DNA of 64,000 nucleotides from Cepaea nemoralis (taxonomy: Eukaryota > Mollusca > Gastropoda > Stylommatophora > Helicidae): assembly GCA_014155875.1 (NCBI GenBank), contig JACEFZ010001416.1, positions 1-64,000 on the forward strand. The letters run 5' to 3'. Made by a program: the position numbers and the translations under genes. Of the stretch, positions 1 through 13,245 are shown piece after piece. Positions within the stretch are counted from its first letter, which is position 1; every line of letters starts with the position of its first letter. The notes beneath the pieces are model-generated. The model was not told the DNA's origin. It ran no database searches and was given only the letters and a program-made list of their open reading frames with translations.

Positions 1-24
1 GTGTGACATGTTGTAGATTGAGAG
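1..24 (+). repeat. Short partial copy of the 3.26-kb repeat start
   Basis: The first 22 bases repeat the beginning of the large block that starts at base 25. This is a 23-bp head-to-tail duplication at the window edge, and what lies to the left cannot be seen. Confidence 0.6.
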
Positions 25-3000
25 TGTGACATGTTGTAGATTGAGTTGCCAGAGGACCTAGTTGTAGTGTTCTCTGGAGATATATCTTGAATAATAAATA
101 ACAAGATAAAGGATATGATTTAGCACGTTTTGTCTAGAGGTCACTCAAATGAGCTAATCATTCCCGCAATAGCCTTGTTTGGAGAACATTTTTCTTTGGC
201 TCAACCCCCACTGTGAGACCTACTATGTATCTACACAGAAATTTATAAAAGAAGTAAAAGGTTCCCTTAAGGCCAGAAAAGATCTGAACTATTAGCGCCT
301 GTACAACTGAGGATCCCTCTCACTCATTATACTGTTGACAGTGTGCTGTTCGTCCGTCACCTAGATCTCTTCTTTCTTTATTTTGTCAGTATGACCTATA
401 TCAGTTCAAGTAGTCCTTCAATTTTTGCAGACAAACAAACTTCAACAATAACTGTACATTACATCTGTTGGACAGGACATCTACATGACAGTTTCTTGAC
501 AAAAGTGGAACATACATTCACAAGGAATTGGTTTACACCACAAGTGTACAAGATAGACATCATGAGATACCTGACAACATCTATACAGGACTTTTCACAA
601 TATGTATAACCAACCACAGCACTTAAGACAGTCACCAGAGACAACACTTGACAGCAACTGTACAAGAAATTCACTGGGGACATGTACTTGAAACACTGGT
701 TCAATCATACTGTTTATTGAGCTGATGGTGAGTCTAGTAGTGATGACCATTGTTCATCCCATTTGTCATGTCAACACCTCAACAAGGTACATACAAAATG
801 TACAAATATGCTAACATGCATGAAGATAACATGATACACCACCTCCCATTACTCCACCAACTAATAACTCTTATCCACCTCTCCTCTCTAATCACCACTA
901 CACCATTCTGTTTACAGTATCTATCTCTATCCTCATCTCATGTCTCTTGGGAATTTAGGAAATCCTATCCATGGGCAACTCAAGGAAGAAACTACTGTTC
1001 TGGGTCTGTTGAATCCTTTTATCATCAGCATGGATGTTGGACTAGCTCCAGTTAGCAGCTTTCCCAAAATAAGCTTCATGGCAGATTCATTCCTCTTGAA
1101 GACAAGAATTGGTAGGATGATATGAGACTGTCTCTCACCGTTGACCAGACTGTCTGTGAATGCTGATACTGGGATACTTCAAAAGTTGAGGATAACACTC
1201 TCCTGACATTGGGAGATGTATACTCGGTACATGCAAAACATGACTTGCTGAAGAAACCCAGAGATAGGAACAAAATCCAATATACTGCAGCCCCTCAGTC
1301 AGTCCAATCTCACCTACACTTCAAGTCACATTCTTCAACACTGTGTGAGCACCAGGCTGGAGATTAACCAAGATAAGTCCTAGCTAAACAATCCATTGCA
1401 CCAGTCATTTCACAAGTTGTCTTGAATGGGGTTAACAACCAGACTTGTTGTTTCATTCTCAGATGACATTTGATTAATGATCACTGTACTTCTTATTATT
1501 GAAGTCTTCAGAACTGTTTTTCTCTCTTCTTTATATCCAGCTGTTTGAGAGCTGAGCTGAAAGTCTCTAGGAAATTCCCATATTGTGGGTTCTAGAAGAT
1601 TTCACTTATAGAGAGTTGGTTCTGGATTCTGGGACTACTGGTTAGTTTTCCCAGATGATATATGGATGCCTCTCCTCCATCCTCCTGTTCTCTGTGGATA
1701 TATAGAATGGCACAACATCTCTTCACATGTGTTAAAAGATGATGTTATCATACATTAACATACACAGATGGAGATGGGGAAGGTTAAGGTTGATGATGTA
1801 GTGAATTTCACTCTGATGTACTGTGGTAATCACAAGACCATATGCTGAGACAGGGTAGCTTAACACAATTACAAGCATTTATGTGGTCTAAGTTCCACCA
1901 TGTTTGAACCACAGTAGACCTGGGCACAAGGAGGACCAGACACAGTACAGCAATCATTGTGACATAGCAACATGGGACAGGCATTGTGAAGGGAAATGGA
2001 AAATAGGCATTTACAACTGCAATATGCATTATGTATTAACTAATGGCATTTACCAAATTAGCAGACCAGACATCCATTCCTATAGGCTGTGATGTCGGTG
2101 CATGAATGTCTTATTCCATATTCACACAGCAATGCCAGACCTCACCCCTTTTTCACCAGACTTGTCTCACAGATACATCATCATCATCATGTGCTCTTTC
2201 CCCACTGAGTAATGTCCACAGTAGGTAACAGAAGCTCAATTGCATAGCAATAGTTCACATATGCACCAAGCACATATGTGGAAAACATGTTTAGTCCTTG
2301 TAAGTTTGCATGAGCCATACATTATATTCAGCCAACTAAGACACAGGTTCACACACCTATGGTTCTCTGAGGAACTAGTTTATATGAACCATCCAACAGT
2401 AGAGGTAACAGTGTAATACTTCAAAGAGAAATTATAGTAATTCTCTTGAGTTTATAGCAACCAGGCATCACATGGACTTAGCAATTCTGGCGTGCCATCA
2501 CCGTCCTGTTTACATATGGATATTTGAAGCATCTTTCTTTCTACTAATGTGAGAGGCTATTTATTAAATCACCAACTCACTCACTCCATCATTCTCTGCG
2601 TTTTACAAAGGAACTTGTACATGTTTCATCACTCATTCCCATTCAGACTGCCATTTGTTAACTCGCACGAGAGCAAAGGTACAGTTGATTTTAAGAATAA
2701 GTCATCCTAGGCATGTAGAATGCACAAGGGGTTTTGGTTTGCGAATCTGCATGAGTGTACTACATTCCTCAAGCATACGCAACCAGTCACAACAAGGGAT
2801 TGATATGCACTTGGAGTATACAGCGTGAAAGACGTGTCAAGGTTGAAGAAGCAATATTCAGAATTCTGGCGCACAGAAGTTAGGTTTTCCACTTTCACAT
2901 ATTATTCATAAAATACTCTATATTCTTCTCTTTCGTACATTAGGTTTAGCCACAACATTAAAGTATGTTTTAAAGTGGTACCTGTTGTCCAGAGAACAAT

Positions 3001-3288
3001 ATATTGAATCTACAAGGGCATTGTTGGGTCATCACATCACACTAGCGACCGCTCCTGGTGAAATTCCCGCTCCTACTAATTAGATTTTAAAATATGGCCC
3101 AGGAATAGCGTGGGCTCATTATTTATGAACCAATCATAAGACAAGTGCATACCGCCGCCTCCCCCAACTCGTTCTGGAACCTTCGATCTAAGAATAGCCC
3201 TTATTTTGGGATGGTCCCTGTTAAGACTCAAAGTATATTTATGAAATGTGTCGGACTGGAAATGGGGATTCTGTTCCATCATGCTACA
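25..3288 (+). repeat. Large direct repeat, copy A (3.26 kb)
   Basis: This block recurs at 6393-9652. Reading the copies side by side I count about eleven differences, mostly single-base indels, plus one 3-bp indel and a few substitutions, so identity exceeds 99%. Small open frames in it are duplicated too, but none exceeds about 100 codons and I recognise no protein. The block begins TGTGACATG and ends CATGCTACA, so the ends are imperfect inverted repeats with the TG...CA form of LTRs. It could be a recent segmental duplication, a pair of very long LTRs of a non-autonomous element, or an assembly duplication. Confidence 0.9.
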
Positions 3289-6249
3289 TGGCCCCTCTCT
3301 TAGATCTTTCATAGGTATGACAGATGATCACAGAATCCACAGTTTCCAGATCCCTTAGGTGGTTTTGTCAATTACTCCCTGTCTCCCTTTACCCTACTAG
3401 AGTAGTACATTTGGAACTAAGTGATTTTTCTCCTTAAAAAAAAATCTGCCCCAACATTGCATCTGTTGATGAATTTGGTGGCAAACGCAAAGACCATGAA
3501 GTTAGCCCTGCATTATGTTCCTTTAAGTCACTGGGAGCATCAGGAGTCCTGACTCCACTCATCTGTGAACTGCTCTTCTATTTACCTCTGACAGTGTTCC
3601 ACTGCTGACATCCTTGCTATATTTCCTGTTGTGATAAATGATCTCTCTGAGTCACACCATCTCGTAATGTATGAATGTTCCATAGAGATTCATTATGTGA
3701 AGTAATGGCTTTGCAATTAAGCCAACTTCCAGATGACGTTTAGAGAGAATGGTTGCATTCCATGTATCTCTCAACATTTCACCTTATCAGAACTTCATTC
3801 TTCCATTCGCCACTGGAAAATGATAATCCTGTGAGAGTGTAGTTAACTGAACACTTTCTCCAACAGTAATCTTGGCATTTGGAACTGGGTTAAAATTGTT
3901 GATCATCACCGGAGCAAATACAATCTCTTCCGGGTGAACTATAGCAGCCGCTGCAGAACTTGAGACTAAAACCTACTAGAGCAGATTTGGTTAGCGTTGG
4001 ACACAGGGTCTACCTTTCCAATAAGCCTCTTGTGTTTGCAGATGGTAGCAATTTCCCATTATATTTCCTTTGACTTATTTCTGTAGTCTTACCATAGATT
4101 TAGAGGTGCTTGTCGGTTGAGATTCTCTCCTTCCGTTATGCCTCTATTTTGATGTGTTGTGAGAAGTGACAGCATTTTCTCTCCTTAGTTGCTCTATTTT
4201 CTAACGTAGCAACCGAATTTTGTAGATGCAGCCAGACTGTGACATCTACTACTACTAATATAGAAGTCCAGGTGGAGGTTCCAACTAGTTGTCTTCAGCC
4301 ATGCTTTAGCTAAGTGCTTTTGAGTGACTGGGAAGTATCCGTTCTTTCTCTCCCACATGAGCAAAACGTTTACTTTGGCGAATATAAGGCGTTTCTTCTC
4401 ATCCATAGAGAAGTCCGTCATTATCACAGCTACCTTTGAAGGTGTGTGATTATGTGGGTTAGCTTCTTAGTTACCAATATTGACTGGAATTTTGGAAGCC
4501 AATTTTTACTGACTTTGAGGATAGGCCTGGCCAGGTCCTGTGAATACACCTCGCATCTCAGTAATAATATAAGATTCCACTGCATAATGCATTGTTCTTA
4601 TTATATAAAGAGTCGACTGCTGACTTGCAGGGATCTTTATCTTGAAAGGAGTCAGCTGTTTTGAGAACAGTGATCTTTCGTTAGTCCACTGAATCGTAGA
4701 CAATGTGTATAGAGTGTCAGCTGCTGGAATTGCAGTGAGCTCTACCATATAAGAGTTAACTGTTTAGAGACAGTAATCCTTATTACATTCCTACCATTTT
4801 TCCCGGCAGAAAGGTCTTCCCAATTGAGAATGAAAAAGGGGAATGACATCAGTTGTTCTCAACTTTGTCCGTCCTTTAATCTCCACCATTTTAAAGGCAG
4901 GAACGCTTTCTCAACGGAGGATACATTGACGTCCGACGTCGGAGACGGATCCTGTTATATCTCTTCATGAAATTTTTCAGGTTGTCCATGATGTGCTCCT
5001 AGTCGTATGATATGCCAATGACATCAGGTTGGTTATCCATCGTTTTCTGGACACATACTTTGCGTATGCTCTCCACTTCCATATGAATGGCTAGGGGTCC
5101 AGTTATTTTGATGGCCTTCCTGGAGATTCAATGAGTTAACTCCTGGCGACATGGATCCTAGTACACCAGAGAGATTACACCATCGAACAATAGACTAATG
5201 TCTTATAGACACCAGACTGTGGTCGGTTTTATATGACCGCCCATGACATCAGGTAGAATCTTCCCTTCATCTCGTCCATTACGTATCAAGTACGCTTAAT
5301 AATACCACTACTTCAGGAATGGAAAGTGACGGAGTTGATAAGGATGTTTCTCCTGGAGATTTCAATTGTGTTCACTTTCTCAGCAGCTTGATCAGGGCTA
5401 CCGACAAGATTACACAACTGAAGAATAAATCCAGATGTCGAATCGACACTGGACATTAGCCGGTACGAATACTGACTATCACCGAGAGAGATTATTAGTG
5501 AGGTGTCTTAATGGTTGCCCAAATTTTCCATCAGGGTTCACACTCTCTGCTCTCAGTGTTGCAAGCATGTTATGGGGAGAAGAGAATATAAGGAGTTCTT
5601 ATTTCTATGTGATGTGGTGACATTAAAAATGTTGTAGTTACAACAATATTTCCCCTCTCTCACCCATGCCAGCAATTAAATTTTGGGATGGAGTAGGCCC
5701 CATATTATCTACTGGATCAAGTGTCCTAATTTCAGGGACAAAAATGAATTTCCCCCTGTAATAGCTGTCTCAGTTATATTTAAAATAATTTGTGTTCTCT
5801 GGTGTTTCAGGTACCTTAATTTTTGGATACATATATTGAACAACCAGCATGCACAAAATTATACAACATTATTGACAAGCCAATAATCAATTCATTCTGA
5901 GAAAAACAAATATCATGGATACAAGCAATTATGTTGACCCATAAGATATTTATACATCATTTTGAGTCTGCTACATTGAATTCCTAACTGATATATTAAA
6001 ACAGTGATACATGCAATATTATCACTATTAATGAAATCAAACCTTCTAGAGATTTATTGTGGGTTTACATGTCTGGACAGTTGCCCTCATATAAGAGACA
6101 GGGTCCATTAAACAACACCATAAAACCTTCAAGAATTGGGTCTGATTTGCGAGAGGTCACCCCGGATTTTAATACCAACATAGAGATCCCAAAAGTGAGT
6201 CTTATGCAGGGTATACCCAAAGTTTGTATCCCGTCATCAGGGCAACAGG
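3289..6249. other. 3-kb spacer between the large repeats, no gene seen
   Basis: No frame longer than about 80 codons looks coding and no known domain is visible. If the flanking blocks are LTRs, this is the internal region of the element. The bases just after copy A (3289-3300) are rich in pyrimidine on the plus strand, so they are purine-rich on the minus strand next to the block edge, as a polypurine tract would be for a minus-strand element. This is suggestive only. Confidence 0.5.
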
Positions 6250-6400
6250 TATGTGAGCCCCTAGCAGGTTATTACCAGGGTTTAAATCCGAGACGAGTGT
6301 TCTTTTTCCCAGGGTTTATAGCCTGGAAAGAGCAACCAGTTATGTGACCAGGTTTTCCCAGGGTCTATATCCCGAAAAGAGCCACCCAGTTATGTGACAT
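6250..6400 (+). repeat. Imperfect 49-bp tandem repeat beside copy B
   Basis: Two clear units and one degraded unit contain a CCAGGGT...CCAGTTATGTGAC pattern, with starts near 6308 and 6357. The unit end, TATGTGAC, runs into the first bases of copy B. Confidence 0.6.
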
Positions 6401-9400
6401 GTTGTAGATTGAGTTGCCAGAGGACCTAGTTGTAGTGTTCTCTGGAGATATATCTTGAATAATAAATAACAAGATAAAGGATATGATTTAGCACGTTTTG
6501 TCTAGAGGTCACTCAAATGAGCTAATCATTCCCGCAATAGCCTTTTTGGAGAACATTTTTCTTTGGCTCAACCCCCACTGTGAGACTACTATGTATCTAC
6601 ACAGAAATTTATAAAAGAAGTAAAAGGTTCCCTTAAGGCCAGAAAAGATCTGAACTATTAGCGCCTGTACAACTGAGGATCCCTCTCACTCATTATACTG
6701 TTGACAGTGTGCTGTTCGTCCGTCACCTAGATCTCTTCTTTCTTTATTTTGTCAGTATGACCTATATCAGTTCAAGTAGTCCTTCAATTTTTGCAGACAA
6801 ACAAACTTCAACAATAACTGTACATTACATCTGTTGGACAGGACATCTACATGACAGTTTCTTGACAAAAGTGGAACATACATTCACAAGGAATTGGTTT
6901 ACACCACAAGTGTACAAGATAGACATCATGAGATACCTGACAACATCTATACAGGACTTTTCACAATATGTATAACCAACCACAGCACTTAAGACAGTCA
7001 CCAGAGACAACACTTGACAGCAACTGTACAAGAAATTCACTGGGGACATGTACTTGAAACACTGGTTCAATCATACTGTTTATTGAGCTGATGGTGAGTC
7101 TAGTGATGACCATTGTTCATCCCATTTGTCATGTCAACACCTCAACAAGGTACATACAAAATGTACAAATATGCTAACATGCATGAAGATAACATGATAC
7201 ACCACCTCCCCTTACTCCACCAACTAATAACTCTTATCCACCTCTCCTCTCTAATCACCACTACACCATTCTGTTTACAGTATCTATCTCTATCCTCATC
7301 TCATGTCTCTTGGGAATTTAGGAAATCCTATCCATGGGCAACTCAAGGAAGAAACTACTGTTCTGGGTCTGTTGAATCCTTTTATCATCAGCATGGATGT
7401 TGGACTAGCTCCAGTTAGCAGCTTTCCCAAAATAAGCTTCATGGCAGATTCATTCCTCTTGAAGACAAGAATTGGTAGGATGATATGAGACTGTCTCTCA
7501 CCGTTGACCAGACTGTCTGTGAATGCTGATACTGGGATACTTCAAAAGTTGAGGATAACACTCTCCTGACATTGGGAGATGTATACTCGGTACATGCAAA
7601 ACATGACTTGCTGAAGAAACCCAGAGATAGGAACAAAATCCAATATACTGCAGCCCCTCAGTCAGTCCAATCTCACCTACACTTCAAGTCACATTCTTCA
7701 ACACTGTGTGAGCACCAGGCTGGAGATTAACCAAGATAAGTCCTAGCTAAACAATCCATTGCACCAGTCATTTCACAAGTTGTCTTGAATGGGGTTAACA
7801 ACCAGACTTGTTGTTTCATTCTCAGATGACATTTGATTAATGATCATTGTACTTCTTATTATTGAAGTCTTCAGAACTGGTTTTCTCTCTTTCTTTATAT
7901 CCAGCTGTTTGAGAGCTGAGCTGAAAGTCTCTAGGAAATTCCCATATTGTGGGTTCTAGAAGATTTCACTTATAGAGAGTTGGTTCTGGATTCTGGGACT
8001 ACTGGTTAGTTTTCCCAGATGATATATGGATGCCTCTCCTCCATCCTCCTGTTCTCTGTGGATATATAGAATGGCACAACATCTCTTCACATGTGTTAAA
8101 AGATGATGTTATCATACATTAACATACACAGATGGAGATGGGGAAGGTTAAGGTTTGATGATGTAGTGAATTTCACTCTGATGTACTGTGGTAATCACAA
8201 GACCATATGCTGAGACAGGGTAGCTTAACACAATTACAAGCATTTATGTGGTCTAAGTTCCACCATGTTTGAACCACAGTAGACCTGGGCACAAGGAGGA
8301 CCAGACACAGTACAGCAATCATTGTGACATAGCAACATGGGACAGGCATTGTGAAGGGAAATGGAAAATAGGCATTTACAACTGCAATATGCATTATGTA
8401 TTAACTAATGGCATTTACCAAATTAGCAGACCAGACATCCATTCCTATAGGCTGTGATGTCGGTGCATGAATGTCTTATTCCATATTCACACAGCAATGC
8501 CAGACCTCACCCCTTTTTCACCAGACTTGTCTCACAGATACATCATCATCATCATGTGCTCTTTCCCCACTGAGTAATGTCCACAGTAGGTAACAGAAGC
8601 TCAATTGCATAGCAATAGTTCACATATGCACCAAGCACATATGTGGAAAACATGTTTAGTCCTTGTAAGTTTGCATGAGCCATACATTATATTCAGCCAA
8701 CTAAACACAGGTTCACACACCTATGGTTCTCTGAGGAACTAGTTTATATGAACCATCCAACAGTAGAGGTAACAGTGTAATACTTCAAAGAGAAATTATA
8801 GTAATTCTCTTGAGTTTATAGCAACCAGGCATCACATGGACTTAGCAATTCTGGCGTGCCATCACCGTCCTGTTTACATATGGATATTTGAAGCATCTTT
8901 CTTTCTACTAATGTGAGAGGCTATTTATTAAATCACCAACTCACTCACTCCATCATTCTCTGCGTTTTACAAAGGAACTTGTACATGTTTCATCACTCAT
9001 TCCCATTCAGACTGCCATTTGTTAACTCGCACGAGAGCAAAGGTACAGTTGATTTAAGAATAAGTCATCCTAGGCATGTAGAATGCACAAGGGGTTTTGG
9101 TTTGCGAATCTGCATGAGTGTACTACATTCCTCAAGCATACGCAACCAGTCACAACAAGGGATTGATATGCACTTGGAGTATACAGCGTGAAAGACGTGT
9201 CAAGGTTGAAGAAGCAATATTCAGAATTCTGGCGCACAGAAGTTAGGTTTTCCACTTTCACATATTATTCATAAAATACTCTTATATTCTTCTCTTTCGT
9301 ACATTAGGTTTAGCCACAACATTAAAGTATGTTTTAAAGTGGTACCTGTTGTCCAGAGAACAATATATTGAATCTACAAGGGCATTGTTGGGTCATCACA

Positions 9401-9652
9401 TCACACTAGCGACCGCTCCTGGTGAAATTCCCGCTCCTACTAATTAGATTTTAAAATATGGCCCAGGAATAGCGTGGGCTCATTATTTATGAACCAATCA
9501 CAAGACAAGTGCATACCGCCGCCTCCCCCAACTCGTTCTGGAACCTTCGATCTAAGAATAGCCCTTATTTTGGGATGGTCCCTGTTAAGACTCAAAGTAT
9601 ATTTATGAAATGTGTCGGACTGGAAATGGGGATTCTGTTCCATCATGCTACA
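6393..9652 (+). repeat. Large direct repeat, copy B (3.26 kb)
   Basis: This is the second copy of the block at 25-3288, in the same orientation. Its right edge abuts a LINE 3' fragment at 9653, whereas copy A continues into unrelated DNA. The homology therefore stops sharply at the same internal base on both copies. The few single-base indels shift small frames, for example near 9055, which argues that the block is not under coding constraint. Confidence 0.9.
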
Positions 9653-9836
9653 CCAGTTGTCACTAAGGTCTCCAATTTATTTCTTGTCATAACGAGACCA
9701 ACATATTTTGACTGTCTACGTCTAATTTCTCGAATCAGTCTAAGATTTTCATTTGTTTCTGGTCTGACTTGCCCATTTGTTTTTCTGTCTGTCCATGGTA
9801 TTCTTTGCATTTGCCTCAGAAACCACACCTCCAGAG
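9653..9836 (-). mobile_element. LINE 3' fragment (reverse transcriptase C-terminal tail)
   Basis: The minus strand encodes the tail typical of one non-LTR retrotransposon family: a MWFLRQMQRIPWTDRK segment, then RRRQSKYVGLVM and LETLVTTG. Related tails recur at 31735, 43845 and 54400. The fragment is cut off at VTTG by the edge of large repeat copy B. It has no catalytic core and is inactive. Confidence 0.85.
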
Positions 9837-10394
9837 GTACCAGTTATAGTTCGATTAGTGTCCGTCTGACGTCCAGAGTACTGATTGTCGATCAGATCAG
9901 CTGGTCACTCCCTGCCGCACGTTTCTCTTCAGCCAATGTTGCTGAATCTGTTCTTCTACATTATACACGTGATCTCAAAAGGCCTTGACCACAGATGAAA
10001 GAATCACCGAGATAAAAGAAGATGACATTGTCAAAATCACACAAAATGGTAATAAGTTACACCTGGTATAGACAACATCTTTGAAAATAATTTCCGAGGA
10101 TTGTTTGCTTCTAGGGAGATTCAGAAATAATTTAGTCGGAGCACAATCCAGCCCAGAAGCAACAGCTGGCAAGAGAATATGAACACATGATAATCCCATT
10201 AGTTGTTTCAATTATGGAACCTAACCACGAACATGTTGTCGAAGACCCCTGTTTCCAACACTTTTGTCGATGGCAAACCAAATACAATTGTAATACAATT
10301 GGGACTGGCACAGGGATTAATTTTAAGTGAATACATCGGGGACTAACATGAACAAACTAGCCCGCTTTTGTTCGGGAGCATAAGACTTGTTATA
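9837..10394. other. No gene seen
   Basis: This is unique-looking AT-rich sequence. I see no repeat unit, splice-bounded exon or known domain. Confidence 0.4.
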
Positions 10395-10930
10395 TTACAA
10401 CAGGAAATGAGTTCCCCTCTTTCCTCTCTCTTTTGTCCCCTCCCTCATGGTTATCTTCTTTCTCTTCCTTTTTTCCCCAAGCTTGGCATCTTCTTTTCCC
10501 CATCTTTTCTTATGTTAGTCTCATTTCCTACTCCCAATCCTTCTTCTCATTCTTCTTCTTTTTCAAATTTTGAATCTTATTATTTTTATTTCTTGGTCTT
10601 CTGCTGCAGATTCTTCTTTCTTTTTCAACTCTTTCTCCGAATTTTCTTTCTTCGCCTTCTGTTTCACCTTATTCTTCCTTATTCTTTTTCTTCTTCATCT
10701 GATTGTTGTTCTTGTTCCCATTCTACCTGTTCTTTATTATTCTTCATCCACTTGTTTTTCTTTTCTTGTAACCTGCCTGATCATGTCATTGCTGCTTCTT
10801 TTTCTTCTTCCTCATCATCTTATGTCTTCATCTACCAGTATTTCTCTCTGCTTCATCTGCCCTTACTTCTTCATCTGCCTTTATCTGTATATTCTTCATC
10901 TGCCCGTTCTTCTTTCTTCTTCATTTAGGA
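10395..10930 (+). repeat. 540-bp polypyrimidine (TTC/CTT) tract
   Basis: The plus strand is almost purely T and C with scattered A and G. It is built from degenerate TTC and TTTTC runs. The Ser/Phe/Leu-rich open frames over it (186 and 123 codons) are by-products of the composition. Homopurine-homopyrimidine DNA of this length can form triplex (H-DNA). Confidence 0.85.
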
Positions 10931-11288
10931 CAATTGAATAAGAGAAGACGTTTTGCACCAATTTTTTTTTCCATACTTCAACATGATGGGTTAGAAATAA
11001 CTGTTTTACAAATTACAGAACTCCGGACGTTATTAACGGGGTAGGGATCAGTATTAGAAAATGTAGACCTTCAGAAAGTTTATAGTTCAAACATAGATCT
11101 CCTGACTAGAAAGTTAACAGTTCGATATTAATATTTTGAGGAAGTATAGATTTACAAAGTATCTGGAAACACCGTTTTAGAAAATATAGAGATCCAAGTA
11201 TTAAAGCTCCACGTTTAGAAGATTTTTATTTTAAAAAAAATATACGATTTTATACATGAAAGTTAACACTTGAAAACTGAATGAAGTC
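10931..11288. other. No gene seen
   Basis: This is AT-rich sequence with short homopolymers. Nothing coding is recognised. Confidence 0.4.
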
Positions 11289-11406
11289 GTTTAAAAGTCG
11301 ACAGGGTCGACTTCATTGCACCGGGTTTTATCCCATATGGCTCAGTCTCTTTCCGCAGCACGGAAAGCGTCGCACAAAGCACAAACTCCGTAGCTTTTAG
11401 CGACGG
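11289..11406 (-). mobile_element. SINE 3' body fragment
   Basis: Reverse-complemented, this matches the downstream half of the tRNA-derived SINE at 51184-51432. Shared blocks are GCTACGGAGTT..TGTGCTTTGTGCGACGC, TATGGGATAAAA and GGTGCAAT. The tRNA-like head is missing. Another 3' body lies at 25089-25205. Confidence 0.8.
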
Positions 11407-11492
11407 ATGTAGGCTTCCAAAGTATAGATATGTAAGCACCAGTTTAAAAGATATAGAACACCGTGTATGAAATTTGACATTTCACAACTACA

Positions 11493-12098
11493 GTTTAGAG
11501 TACCGTCTGCCATTTACTCTGCCACCTTGTAATTCAGCAAGCGGCAATCAAAACCCATAGCAGATCAACGGCAGTTTTCAATCTTACACATGTCCGTTGT
11601 TTAGAGTACCGTCTGCCATTTACTCTGCCACCTTGTAATTCAGCAAGCGGCAATCAAAACCCATAGCAGATCAGCGGCATTTTTCAATCTTACACATGTC
11701 CGTTGTTTAGAGTACCGTCTGCCATTTACTCTGCCACCTTGTAATTCAGCAAGCGGCAATCAAAACCCATAGCAGATCAACGGCAGCTTTCAATCTTACA
11801 CATGTCCGTTGTTTAGAGTACCGTCTGCCATTTACTCTGCCACCTTGTAATTCAGCAAGCGGCAATCAAAACCCATAGCAGATCAGCGGCATTTTTCAAT
11901 CTTACACATGTCCGTTGTTTAGAGTACCGTCTGCCATTTACTCTGCCACCTTGTAATTCAGCAAGCGGCAATCAAAACCCATAGCAGATCAGCGGCAGTT
12001 TTCAATCTTACACATGTCCGTTGTTTAGAGTACCGTCTGCCATTTACTCTGTCACCTTGTAATTCAGCAAGCGGCAATCAAAACACATAGCAGATCAG
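11493..12098 (+). repeat. 106-bp satellite, about 5.7 tandem copies
   Basis: A GTTTAGAGTACC start recurs at 11493, 11599, 11705, 11811, 11917 and 12023, exactly 106 bp apart. Copies differ by only a few bases, for example AACGGCAGTT against AGCGGCATTT. The last unit is cut at CAGATCAGC, where a tRNA-like sequence begins. Confidence 0.95.
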
Positions 12099-12175
12099 CA
12101 TGGCAGACTGGATAAGAATGCTCGTTCTTAAACTTCCTGTATGCAGATGCCACAGTAGTGGGCAGAACCAATCAA
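12099..12175 (+). mobile_element. tRNA-like SINE head fragment
   Basis: The sequence includes ACTGGATAAGAATGCTCGTTC followed by a TTAAACTTCC segment. It matches the reverse complement of the tRNA-like head at 53570-53655, which carries recognisable A- and B-box-like motifs. Here the B box is lost. Confidence 0.6.
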
Positions 12176-13163
12176 CGGCCAGTTGGACTAAAATGTTGAC
12201 TTCTTCTCCTTGACATGGGACGTAACTTACAGTACCCCAGAAGTCGGCACAAATAAGCCAGTGAACAGGTGATAATAGCACGTGTATGAATTTATCTGCA
12301 TCAATACTTCAATGTCCTCATAATTTTGTACCACTATTCTACTTTGATATTTTCAGACAGACAGCGGAGTCAACGCCTTGTACCATATACACTGAAAGGC
12401 AGCATATCAAACGCTTCACGAATGCAGCACGACCTGCTACCAGCATTGTCGCTACACACAAAAAGATCTGATACGAGAGAAAGAGGGCACCAGAGAAGAC
12501 ATCGTACAATCACACGGAATGACATTATCCAACATTCATCGTGCGCCCAAACTCAACTATTTCTCTCTACGACGCTTGGCGGGGAAAAAAGTGGAAGAAT
12601 ATGTTGATGAATCACCTCTTAACAGCGCTGCTCCTGAAGTAGATATTATTGCAACACAAAACGAAGAATGAGCAGGATGATAGCATCTATAAAACTGCTC
12701 ATAAAACCGAGCCACATAAATACTCATCACACATATAGACAACAATCTGCTGTGCTATTTCTTTCTCTAATGTTTTACTTGTTTGTATCTCATGCTTTGA
12801 TCAATTACCCGAAGAGATTCACCTTCTCCTGTTTCTCATGGAAGGAACATTAACTTGTTACTTGATTGTTTGTGTTACTCTTGATTGTCTTTGGCATTAC
12901 TTTCTTGCAAACTGTTTGTTCGTTCTTATGTATAGTATCGCCTCATTAGTCAGTTATTTGTTCAGGTGTTAAGTTCATGTTTGTATAGCTCCTGAAACGA
13001 AAGCGTTCCAATCAGCTGTTTCGTCAAGCCAATGGTTCACTACATCAGAATTTGACGTGCGTTTTTCAGGATTGTTTTCCCTCCCTAGACTTTGGCTGTC
13101 CCCAGTTTACTTACAAAGAAGCAGTTTTCATGCATTAATATTTTTCCTTCGTATTTAGTGCCC

Positions 13164-13164
<1 letters not shown>
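12176..13164. other. No gene seen
   Basis: I find no tandem unit or recognisable domain. Frames of 60-93 codons overlap in all phases and look like chance. Confidence 0.4.
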
Positions 13165-13198
<34 letters not shown>

Positions 13199-13199
13199 T

Positions 13200-13245
<46 letters not shown>

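Noticed and set aside
343..1055. 88- and 101-codon frames conserved between the two 3.26-kb copies
   Set aside because: They are conserved only because the DNA is a recent duplicate. Indels do not respect frames elsewhere in the block and no domain is seen.
25..3288. Firm call of copy A and copy B as LTRs
   Set aside because: No matching target duplication and no convincing primer site, so it is kept as a hypothesis only.
10368..10928. 186-codon Ser/Phe-rich frame resembling a membrane protein
   Set aside because: It is a composition effect of the pyrimidine tract.
11493..12098. CRISPR array (regular spacing in the 106-bp repeat)
   Set aside because: Units are contiguous tandem copies without unique spacers, and the context is animal nuclear DNA.
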